Shown piece after piece: positions 35,559 through 44,987 of a stretch of DNA of 64,000 bases. The notes beneath the pieces are model-generated. The model saw nothing but the letters and a program-made list of their open reading frames with translations. It was not told the origin of the DNA and did no database searches. A program made the translations under genes and the position numbers. Source of the stretch: Zarea fungicola (Eukaryota > Ascomycota > Sordariomycetes > Hypocreales > Cordycipitaceae); the NCBI GenBank assembly GCA_900169235.1, contig FWCC01000133.1, positions 23,789 to 87,788 of the forward strand. Direction: 5' to 3'. Every line of letters begins with the position of its first letter. Position 1 is the first letter of the stretch.

Positions 35559-36632
35559 TTAGTCGTCTTTTGACACACTTCTCTCCAGCTTGGCGATCAA
35601 CGCGAGCTTGATATCACGGAGCAGAGAGGGCCGTTGTCTTTTACCACACTGAGAGGTGCTCAAGCTACCGTTTGGCAGCTCGATATTCATGTCACCGTCG
35701 CGGTTCGCCGCGCGTCTACTTGACGGGCGTTGGCTGGGAACCGCCCTCGTCGCCCAGCCAGACCGCACCTCTTCATTCTCGTGAGCGGTTGCTGCGACCT
35801 CAGCCGCGGGTCGCGCCGCTTGTCCTTCTGGAGCCGTCACAGAAATCTTTCCCCACTCATTGCAACTCTCCAAACCGGACACCACGTCTGCTTGCCGCAC
35901 TCGGTAACGACTCCAGCCAGAGAGGCTGATGTTAGCGGCTTGCGTATCGTCCACCAACGTGGGAGAAGTACGGCGAGGATAATCCTGTACAACTGTGTCA
36001 CTAGAGACGCCACTGTGGGAACTAGCAGGGGACGCCGGTGTCTGTGAAGTGCGCCTCTCCAGAGCCGTCGCCGATGTATCACGAACCCGTGGCTGCGGAG
36101 TTGACGGTGACCCGACGGTACGATTGCTCGTTACAGAACGGGTCGAGGTATGTCTGGTCCTGCGATGCTTCTCTTGGCCAGTATCCGAACAGGTTGGCGG
36201 CTTCTGTTGCTGATTTGGCTGCGGTGCCGCAGATGAGCCGGGAGCCTGCCCCGGCCGCTTCGCCCACCCTGCTGCTGCCCAACTTCTGACACAGGGTTGC
36301 TGCGCGGGGCTTGACTGTTTAGGATCCGAAGCCGCCAGCCCACGGCCGTTTGAACGACCCGGTGCTTCCTGTCGGGCTTTCTGCCGCGCAACTTCGCGGA
36401 CGTTGCCAGTCGGGGCTTGCAGTGAGCTAACACGCCTGGGTGGCGGCGGCGGCGACGGCCTGCGTCGGCTGACTAGATCCATTTGACCAAATTTTGAACC
36501 AACTGGTCCTCGAAAGATGTTCCCCTCATCGTCGCAGAAGTAATAACGACCTTCGTCCACATCATAGCCTGTGCAAGTATACCCTTCGGGGAGACGGTCT
36601 TCGTCATTGTCATATCGATTTGGACGGCCCAT
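35559..36632 (-). CDS. unrecognised basic low-complexity protein with WW-like N-terminus
   Basis: Intronless frame of 357 aa; function unknown. The first 60 residues form the only ordered-looking part: LPEGYTCTGYDVDEGRYYFC, then DDEGNIFRGPVGSKFG. This resembles the start of a group of fungal proteins in which a short LPEG...YD...RY.F.D..G domain precedes a LysM domain or low-complexity sequence, and superficially a WW domain, but the usual Trp residues are missing. The rest (about 65-340) is rich in Arg, Ser, Pro, Gln and Ala and probably disordered. The C-terminus RDIKLALIAKLERS could be a short amphipathic helix. No LysM, signal peptide or membrane segment is seen. The start at 36632 (cATGGGC) opens the conserved motif. 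Confidence 0.65.
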   Translation of the reverse strand: MGRPNRYDNDEDRLPEGYTCTGYDVDEGRYYFCDDEGNIFRGPVGSKFGQMDLVSRRRPSPPPPPRRVSSLQAPTGNVREVARQKARQEAPGRSNGRGLAASDPKQSSPAQQPCVRSWAAAGWAKRPGQAPGSSAAPQPNQQQKPPTCSDTGQEKHRRTRHTSTRSVTSNRTVGSPSTPQPRVRDTSATALERRTSQTPASPASSHSGVSSDTVVQDYPRRTSPTLVDDTQAANISLSGWSRYRVRQADVVSGLESCNEWGKISVTAPEGQAARPAAEVAATAHENEEVRSGWATRAVPSQRPSSRRAANRDGDMNIELPNGSLSTSQCGKRQRPSLLRDIKLALIAKLERSVSKDD

Positions 36633-37385
36633 TGTATCAGGATGCTTCCGTAAACATGTGGAACGAGGTTACTCACTTGTTTCTGAGTTCTGCTGAAAAT
36701 GCAAATATTTTCTGTTTTTCTTTAATTGAGAAGGTAAAGATTTTATCTTTTCCGAAGAACCACGCCTTGGTATTCTGTTGTTGGTATAGTAGTCACCAAG
36801 CCTGTGTAGGTTCAAGAGATTATTATATACGTCGACCTGCAGTTGGGCAACAAGCAAATAAAAGGACGACCTTTGAAGTTAAAAGTTTAGATCTTTTCTT
36901 TCTTTGTTTCTTGTTTTTAATTCTGGCATGCTTTCATTTTCCGCCATGGGCTTGAATAAGCTTTCTGGTGTGAAGTGCTCTTGAGACAGCCCCGCATGGT
37001 ACAGGCCAATGTTGCCAAATCGCCTTTGTCGCGGTGTTAATGAGGATTTGGTCTTTTATGATTTCTTGTCAATGATCTGTTGTCTCTTGAGGGCGTGCCC
37101 GAAAAGAGAGAGTGCGTCTTACACATAAACAAAGCCTGGCCAGCATTTCATGCGCAAAACCAGAGCAACATCGTTTCAATTTAGGTGCGGTCGTTTCCGC
37201 CATGGCCACCACAGACTTGGCACACACTTGAGGACGGATGGGCTGGATGCCTTTGTTCTGGATTTATAAAACTTCTTTGTATGGGAAACGCTTTAAAAAA
37301 GGAAGTCTAGACTATCAAAGAAACCCCGAGATGGGCATGTGTATAAGGCGTAATAAATTACATGATATGAGAGAAGAAACAAGAA
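36633..37385. other. intergenic region before the phospholipase B gene
   Basis: No gene seen. It should include the promoter of the minus-strand gene at 35559-36632 and the 3' untranslated region of the phospholipase gene. Short open frames on both strands lack motifs. Confidence 0.55.
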
Positions 37386-39507
37386 TTAAGCAAGAAAAAT
37401 GGAGGCCAATGCCACGGCAACGGGGACAATGGCAGCAGAGCCAGAAATGATAGTATGAGCGCCAGCGCTCTTTTTGTCGGTCGCAGCAACGCCGAAGCTG
37501 GTATTGCTCCACATCTTGGGCGCATACGGTAACTGGGGAGCGCGGCTGTCAAGAGTACCGTTCCAGCAGTAATTGGCGAAGCACTGCTTGCACGCGTCGG
37601 GGACGGCCGTCTTTGTGCGGGTAAAACTGCGCGACAGCATGGCGCAGCTGACGCACGTGGGCCAGTTGGTATCGCGGGTGCTGTTGAGCTGCGTGGCAAC
37701 GGCCCAGCCATTGGCAATCATGGCATCTCTTGTGGAGTCGTTGGTGTTGAGAGTGAATGTAGAGAGATTAGAGTTAAAGACATAGGGGTAGTTGGGAAGA
37801 TAGACGACAATCGGCGGGACTGTTCCTGTGAAGTTGCTGGCATCGCAACCAAAGAAGGTGGGGCGGGTGTTGAGGCCTAGGTTTATAAAGGTGTTGGTGT
37901 CGGGGATGGTAGGGAAAGCGGTACCTGCCGACGAGTTGCTGAGTGTGCGTTCATATGTGGCCATAGGAGCAGCACCATCAGGCCAGTTGCTTGTATCCGC
38001 ACTCGAATCCACGGAGAAGACGACATCGACCTTGCGTGCATTGACAGTGTGAGGGTGGTATGGTACATTCTGACCGTCCTCACCTCCATCAACCAGAGTT
38101 AGGCGATCAGATGGCGCAACGTAGTTCTTGCCGGCATTCCAACCCTTGAAGGGGTTAGGGGTCCAGTCGGCAACGTCGTCACTGGCGTCGCCCAGAGACG
38201 TGAGGATATCGGTGATGATAGCGACGACAGTCTTGGGTAGATTCTTGGGGGTATATTTTTCTGGATCGCTCTTCAAACGGAGGATGATCTGGTTAAAGAG
38301 ACTGCTGGAAGTGCCCATGACGTAGCCAACGTTATCAAAGCCGCGGATGCAGTCAGAACCACTGGGGATGGTGCCGTTGACAAACTTGGAGCCAGTGTAC
38401 TTGAGAGGAACAAAGCCAGTGAAGCCAGGGTCGGTCGAGCCCAGCTCCCAGGGATTAAACTCGAAAAGTACAGATTCAATCGTAGTGTTCTTTTCGCCCG
38501 GAGCTCTGCTGTCAGCCACCAGAATGGGCAGTGGTGTCCTGCCGGCTGCAAACTCAGTGTCGTCGGCTATCGAGGAAAAGGTGTACTGGGCACCACCGTT
38601 CTTGGCCTTGACGAGCTGGAACGAGAGCATGCGGCCCCAAATATCGGTGATGGAACGGTTGAAACCGGCGTCCTTTTTCTTGGTCAGCTCATCAATGATG
38701 GTTCCATAGTAATCTACGATGCTGAGGTTCTTGGGTCCTATGGTTGAACCTGGATTAGTATCGCGTGAATCTTTTGCTGCAACAAAACACACCAAAGACT
38801 AACCTTCCAAAATAGACTGGCCAAACTGCCAAATTTCATTGGAGTCGACGGCAGCCTGGACAGTGGTAAAGTTGTTGCTGTAGATACTGCCGACTAACCA
38901 TCCACCTCCGGAGAGCCCGGAGAGATAGGTAGCACTCTGCAACAGACCACCAAGGTTGCCCTTGTCAGTACTTCCAGCGGAACGGCTATCAAATGCCTTG
39001 ATGGCGCCGGCGCCGTTAAGCATGGCACGGTAACCACCACCAGAGATGGCAATGCCAATGTTGGGCAGAGCTGAAGAGCTGGCGTTGACATTTTGCAGGT
39101 AGCTGTCGGAATCAAAGCCAGGAATGGAGGAGCGCTTGAGGAAGTCCTTGATGGATGCAATGGTCTGTTGGCGGCGAAGAGGAAGCCACTGGGTCTCTTC
39201 TGGGCTCAGAACGTTGTTGGAGCTATCGCGAACAAACGGTCGCGTGCTGGGGCAGTTGGCCGAGGCCGGGGCGTATCCATCAGGAGCTTGGGGAGTTGCA
39301 CGGCGGATGAGGAATTCAATATCTTCTGGGGTTAAATCGGCATTTCTGAGGGCTACATTATTTTCATTAGTCGGCAAGCTCGGAAAGACTTGAAGAAAAT
39401 GTTCTGTTGCCGCGGTTACCTTGAGCATCAGCGTCCGCGACGGCTGCCAACGAAGGGCAAGCCAACAACAACGCTGCGGCAGCAGCCAAAAGCTGCGGTT
39501 GGCGCAT
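37386..39507 (-). CDS. lysophospholipase / phospholipase B, secreted and GPI-anchored
   Basis: Predicted 666-aa cell-surface enzyme that removes acyl chains from phospholipids and lysophospholipids. Exons (minus strand) are 39507-39420, 39352-38804 and 38749-37386; introns are 67 nt (GTAACC...) and 54 nt (GTTAGT...CTAATCCAG). The signal peptide is MRQPQLLAAAAALLLACPSL. The PLA2/PLB catalytic domain shows the nucleophile Ser133 in GIAISGGGYRAML, followed by YLSGLSGGGWLVGS, and the catalytic Asp near residue 433 in LTLVDGGEDGQNVP. Conserved Cys near the C-terminus (CVSCAMLSRS, CKQCFANYCWNGT) fit fungal PLB. A Ser/Ala tail (SAGAHTIISGSAAIVPVAVALASIFLA, cut here only for description: positions 37386-37460) is a GPI signal. 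Many N-glycosylation sequons are present. In fungi these enzymes serve nutrient release, membrane turnover and sometimes virulence. Confidence 0.93.
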
Positions 39508-41294
39508 GGTCTAGGAAAGAAGAAAACAATATTGGCAGATGATTTATTGTGATAAGCGAATTCACGATCAGATGGGCCGGGGCGGGAAGAGGGGATTGGA
39601 CGGGTATTATATCACGTTTGAGGGATAGCACAAGGGCGGTGGGTGGGCAGTGCAAGTGCACACGCGCTCGCCAGTTAGTTATGTGAGACCCTTTTTGATG
39701 ACCAAAGTCGGGCATTTCACGACATTATTACTGCCACAGCCCGGCAAGCCAAGCCGAAATGGAGCCACGGCGAATCCTCCCTGTGGCTAGTCTGAACCCT
39801 TATGTACGCCAAAGCCATAAAAAAACAGGGGTCCGGGTCGCATGGAAGGGGGTGTGTCAGTTTTCTCATCTCCAGACCTGCGTAAAAATAGCCGAAAGTG
39901 GCTAGTCGTGCCGTGATTGCAGCCAAGCCTTTGTCAGCCCTGGGAAGGCTATGGCCGAAGTCTCCGGCGGATGCCACCAAGACGCTACCTGGTTGGGCCG
40001 TAATGGGCAAAACAATCAATGTCTTGGGGGAAAAACTTATAACCAGCCCTGCAAATTCAAACTACCTCGTACGCCGCGCCGCAATTGTTTCCTGTGGCTC
40101 CTTGTCTGGAGATGAGAGCCAAGACTCTGCCATCACCAATGCAGGAGTCGCGCATTGCTGACGACGTTTGCAACAGAAACGAGCCCATTCGGAAAGCACG
40201 GATCTCAGGGGAGCCATTTCTGCAGTAAGAACAAAAAACAAGGGCGAGGCAACTCAGCAATGTCGCAATACTTGGTGCATGCGTGTAGTTAGTGCAGGCC
40301 CTGAAACTAGCAGAGCGTCAACATGCGGTCAAGTTCCTGCATCACCAGTTCGGATCGCAATGGCCAAGGGAGCCGCGTACTTGCACGGGCTGTGCCAGTG
40401 TATTATTGAAGGCTAAGCCTTGTGCCAGCGAATCAATGCGTGTATTGCGGAACTCGCACTTTGGGAGCTAGCCATTTGCTTGTTAGTTTCTGCTGACTAC
40501 GTTGCTTGTCTTCAAAGGGACCGTGACGGCATTTTCGTAGGGTCCGTCTACCCCGAACACCGATATGGAACGACTTGCAGCAAGGGTCCATTTTTCGGCG
40601 GACTTGGGTCTTGATTTGCTCAATCAGTTGAAACGACCCAATGGCGTTTTTAAAGCCTTCGGCAGCCCCATCCGTCATTTCCCTCCATGCGCGTCGGGCG
40701 CCTCCAATGGAGTTGAGAATGGGCCTCCCAATCATATCTCGACCTGGACGAGACACAGCCCGCTAACTAGGTAGAACCTATTTGTCTGTCTGCATGAGTG
40801 ACTGACTGCACCGCACACCACAACCAAATGTGCAAGCTCAGGTAGACATTAGGTGATGGCATCGACCAATAATTTTTTTTTTTTTTTTTTNNTTTTCTTT
40901 CTTTTTCTTTCTTTTTTTCGACTTCTCGTTTCTTACGGGATCTTGTCCTTGGCTGCATCGCCGTCAATAAGTGGCAACTGTGTACCACCAAGTGGTTGCT
41001 TCAAGTGTCTTCTGTCACGTGGATCTCAGCCTTCCAAAGCTGTGGCAATGCTGGAGAATTCGGCTCATTGGCATACTTCAATCACGAGTCAAACAATTCG
41101 ACATCCCTGAAAGTAATGCAAGTTGACATCAGGCCTTATCGAATTAGGCACTATTATCAATCTTCGATTTTGCCCTTTGTTTCTTGGCAGACTGATACCC
41201 ACAGACCACCACTACTGTCTCTATTACTAAGTAGCTGCATCAAGCGGCCGCCGTCGTCATCGTGCAGCAACGGGGCAAAGAAGAAAAAAACGAA
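39508..41294. other. divergent intergenic region with an undetermined 2-base gap
   Basis: About 1.8 kb between the phospholipase gene (-) and the regulator gene (+). No gene supported. Two undetermined bases (nn) at 40891-40892 sit inside a run of T at about 40873-40896, so length there is uncertain. The region should hold both promoters. Confidence 0.6.
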
Positions 41295-42574
41295 ATGCCC
41301 CCGAGACTATATCATCAAAAATCCAGGACCGGCTGCCAATTGTGCCGTCGGAGACGGGTCAAGGTACAGGAAGGGCATTTGGGGCGGCGGCGGGCAGTCT
41401 CCAGACACTCGGCTAACAAGACAGCAGTGTGATGAAACTCGTCCAAGATGTGTAAGAAGCTGCCACTTAACGCTATTCGTGCCCACCCAACTTACGCCAA
41501 ATACAGAGTAAATGCAAAACTCACGATCAAGAATGCATATATGATCGATCACCGCGAAATGTCGGATCCGTCACAATTAAGCGCAGTCCACAGTCGATTG
41601 CTTCACCGACATCTGCTTCAGCAATAAGCTCGCCATCCCCAAAACCAGCATCGGAAGACCAGGCACGCCGGTTATTAGAGCTGCAGCTAATGAGCTACTT
41701 CGCCTTCGATGTCTGCAGCTCGCTTCCAGGAATATATATTGATGAAGTTCGACGAATTTGGAGCAGCGTTGTCGCCCGACTCGCAACAAAGTACGACACG
41801 TTGCTCAACGCGGTTATGACGCTCAGTTTGCGTCACATGCTATGCACTGGGAATGAAGAAGTTGCGCCTACAGAAAGGCTTCAAGTTTTACACGGCCAAT
41901 ACCTCGAGGCAACATTGGAGGAGTTCAAAACCGCCGTTGGTACATTGACACCTGCCATTGCCGATGCCGCCAGCTTCACATCCGTCCTTCTCTCCATGGA
42001 TGCCTTTGCCAGCCTGCGCGACCGCGATCTCACCCAATACACGGCCCCGGTACAATGGCTGCACCTCTGCAAAGGCGTCACACAAGTGTTTGGCGTCGCG
42101 CTGAAGCTCCTCCGAGGCAACCCAGATGCCCTCATCCACAAGGTGGTCGAGACGAGCGGCTCCTTTGTCAAGCATGCCAATTTCATGCCCGCATCACAAT
42201 TCCCTGCGTTGTTCACCCGCCGGCCGGGTGAGTCGGACGAGGACGATGCGGCATATGTCGAGACGGCCAGTTACGTAGGTGCGATACGCAGCGCTCAACT
42301 GTCCGGTGAGCCCATGAATGTCACAATGCGCCGATTCATAGTCTACCCGTTGCTCTTTCCGCCACGTTTCGTCAAGCTGCTCGGCGAACACCAACCAAGA
42401 GCGCTGGTGATTCTGGCGCATTATTTCGCTCTGGCTATCAGCTGTGAAAAGGCAGCCTGGGTGGGCGATGCGCCCAGGAAAGAAATCATTGCAATGGCAG
42501 AGTTTCTGCCGTCGGAACACGCACACGGCTTCGCGTGGCCGCTCAGTGTCGTGAGGCAACCAGCAAGTACATAG
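41295..42574 (+). CDS. Zn2Cys6 fungal transcription factor
   Basis: Predicted 386-aa nuclear regulator. Exons are 41295-41363, 41428-41451 and 41507-42574; introns are 64 nt (GTACAG, branch GGCTAACAAG) and 55 nt (GTAAGA). Splicing assembles a complete binuclear zinc cluster Cys14-x2-Cys17-x6-Cys24-x6-Cys31-x2-Cys34-x6-Cys41. The middle exon is only 24 nt and encodes residues Cys24 to Cys31. A Ser/Pro linker follows (SPQSIASPTSASAISSPSPK), then a helical regulatory domain (about residues 105-380) like that of the fungal Zn2Cys6 factors with a Fungal_trans_2 / Upc2-type C-terminal half. The cluster binds CGG-type DNA sites; the target genes are unknown. The start at 41295 is the first in-frame ATG before the cluster. 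Missing the short exons would leave only a truncated C-terminal protein from 41690. Confidence 0.88.
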
Positions 42575-43061
42575 ACGAAACACAATTCAAATCAAATCAA
42601 GCCCCCACGCCAGCAATCTCGAACCAGCCCCGCCCCACCCAAGCGACATTCTTAAACCTGTAAATCTGCCCTGTGGCTAACGTATACACATTTATGTAAT
42701 AAGCACTCTGTTCGTGCCGCCGTAAACGAACCCGAATTAAAGGGCCTTGCGCACACCATTTAGGAACTCCCATTCGAGGTGTGGGTCCAACTTTGTGGCC
42801 CGTCTCAACCTACGATCACTCTCGCTATCGTTTACGGCCCACATTTAAGAGGCTGAGGGTGCTACGTTTACAATGTATAAGTAAAGGAAGCGAAGAGACA
42901 GAATGGGTTGGTTTCCTTTTTTTGGGGGGTATATTATTTATAGTCTTTCGTTCCCTGTTTACTGCATCCTTTGTTAATTATCTTTCTTTTTCTTTTTCTC
43001 ATTCTCTCATTTTCACATTTTCTCATTCTCCCCGAAACGCCTCCAGCACTCGGCCGACACA
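42575..43061. other. intergenic region with pyrimidine-rich leader
   Basis: Contains the 3' end of the regulator transcript and, from about 42970, a strongly T/C-rich tract (ttctttttct, tctcattttc) just before the ATG at 43062, typical of a fungal leader. No gene seen. Confidence 0.6.
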
Positions 43062-43999
43062 ATGACATCCGTCACTACAGCCCAGATGGCCATCTACAGT
43101 GCCATGCTTATCCCAGTGCTGTACCTTCTATTCAAGCACGGCAAGCCTGGGTTCCTCGGTTGGTTTTATTTCAACGCCTTTTGTCTGCTGCGTATTCTCG
43201 GCGGTGCACTTGCCCTCAATGGAAACTCGGCTGCCAGAATAATTGCAAATGTTGGACTGTCGCCTCTGTTGCTGGCCGCGGCTGGTATCCTCCACGAATC
43301 GTATGTATAAAGCATCCCCCGCAAACTACAATTGCTCCTGAAAGACTTCCTTTGTCCCATTTCAGCTAAATAAAAGTTGGGGTCCTCTCAACAGAAGCAA
43401 ACTTCGATGCTCGGGCGACCCAAAGGTCTCATGGTCTTTCACGCTGTCATACCACCTCATCATCAGCGGTGCGACTGCCATACTCGCCATCGGCGCTGCG
43501 TCTCTTCAAGGCTCGAATCCTCACTCCAGTGATCTCACAAAAGTTAAGATTGGTATTGCCATTGTGGTGGCCGCCTGGGTCGTTCTCCTCTCGTGGTCCG
43601 TTTACGTCTGGTTCCAGCATGGCAACACGCCAAACCAACACGCCGCCAATGCAGGAAGGCAGGTATGGTATTTCAGAGCCGCTCGTAAAGTAGAAACTAA
43701 AACCTCTAACTCGATTTCTTGTTTCGCAGCTTAATATCGCCGTCTTCTCCGCAGCTCCCTTCATCGGCATCCGCGTATTGTACAGTCTCGTCGCGTTTGT
43801 CTCACAGACGCCCTCGCTCAATCCTGCAACAGGCAGTGTCGGCGTGCACATCGGTCTCATTCTCGTCCCCGAGCTAATCACTACGATGATCTTTCTTGTT
43901 TTTGGATGGCGCACCCGCAATGCGCGCTCTCTCGAAAAGGAGGTTGAAAATGGGAACGAGATATGCCTGAATGACGACGCGAGCCATAAAGCATGTTAA
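43062..43999 (+). CDS. seven-helix integral membrane protein of unknown function (DUF7702-like)
   Basis: Predicted 258-aa polytopic membrane protein. Exons are 43062-43300, 43395-43662 and 43730-43999; introns are 94 nt (GTATGT) and 67 nt (GTATGG...CTAACTCGATTTCTTGTTTCGCAG region). Hydrophobic segments number about seven, beginning with AQMAIYSAMLIPVLYLLFKH, FLGWFYFNAFCLLRILGGAL and IANVGLSPLLLAAAGILHES, and ending with HIGLILVPELITTMIFLVFG before a charged cytosolic tail. The layout and the motif FN(A)FCLLRI.GG agree with a fungal-specific membrane family I know as DUF7702; no function is established. It follows the Zn2Cys6 gene in the same direction 487 bp downstream, but co-regulation is only a guess. 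Confidence 0.85.
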
Positions 44000-44450
44000 T
44001 ATCAGCCTAGAAGTTATCACTATTTCCAAAGCCAAGTAATTATTTAATCATTCCATTCTATTTATTAGAGAGTTGAGTCGTTATTTTTTATTTTTTAGGT
44101 GATCAAATCTATTTCTAGACTTCTTTGGTGGAAAATAAAGCAGCAATATTGAAGGTTTACTGTGCGTTGCATTAGCTCACCTTCGGATGCCGTCTGAAAG
44201 CTTAGCTGACATTTATGAGAGAATCTAGCCTCGTGCAGGCCTGAAGTAGCCGGTAGTGACTGCTGTATTGGCCGAAGGATGCCTTCCAGCTCAAGCCGAT
44301 TTCTGGCGCAATCATCGTCAGCGATAGCTGTGCTTCACTACGGACCTGGAAACTCGGACATAGTGTATAAATGAGACACATTCTGCCACCGTGAACAAAT
44401 TATCTAGGAGTTTAACAACAAATTTTAACGTATGCCTCCCTCAGAGTGAT
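44000..44450. other. intergenic region
   Basis: No gene seen. It contains the 3' untranslated region of the seven-helix protein gene and then sequence without features. Confidence 0.5.
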
Positions 44451-44834
44451 TTAAGCGTCAATACTTCTCGCAAGGATATACTGTTCCTGGCCCTTGCATG
44501 TTTCCATAGCCAACCACTTTATGTCTCTTGCTGGTTTGTTAAGAAAGAAAAAATCAGAACTGGGAATTGACCCTTCACTTATGGCAGATGCTGCGCTAGC
44601 CTGGCAGTCGAAAAGCCGCCCCAATTGTAGCTTTTGCAAAACTTTATATCGACCATCCTCGAATTTGTCGCCAAAACGAGCGGGTAGAACCATGGGAACA
44701 ATACGAGTCCAAAATTTCTTGCTGATATAGAATGTTAGAAATTGGTTGTGCTTTGAATTGCTCTGTAATATGGCAAGGCAAAAGTGATGCGGCTGCTTGA
44801 GGGTTTGATAATGGGCGATTTCTAGCTCAAACAT
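44451..44834 (-). pseudogene. possible relic of an SRPK-type protein kinase N-lobe
   Basis: A 127-codon frame on the minus strand. Its middle reads LPARFGDKFEDGRYKVLQKL, closely like the start of fungal SRPK-like kinases (P..GD.f..RY.vl.KLG.G). Later ARDIKWLAMETCKG resembles the strand with the ATP-binding Lys (xxWLAxKxC), except that Glu stands where Lys is expected. The Gly-rich loop between them is degenerate (LQLGRLFDCQ), and nothing like a catalytic loop (HxD) follows before the stop at 44451. A weak intron (GTGAAG...CTTAACAAACCAG) could remove part of the insert. I infer a decayed fragment of a larger kinase gene; it could also be a chance frame. Confidence 0.35.
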
Positions 44835-44987
44835 GTCACCGAGAGAAATTGAGGCTTGATTTCTGATGCCTCAATAAAAATTAATGAAGATACGGGGCGC
44901 AGGGTCTACATTCGCTTCCTGACAAGATGGCAAGTTTTCTACCTATTATGAGCTCGCTACTCTCTAAGCTGCTACTAATTTTGCTTC

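Noticed and set aside
41690..42574. Short regulator-like protein starting at 41690
   Set aside because: The open frame extends upstream to 41507 and connects by two introns to a zinc cluster and an ATG at 41295, giving a complete Zn2Cys6 protein.
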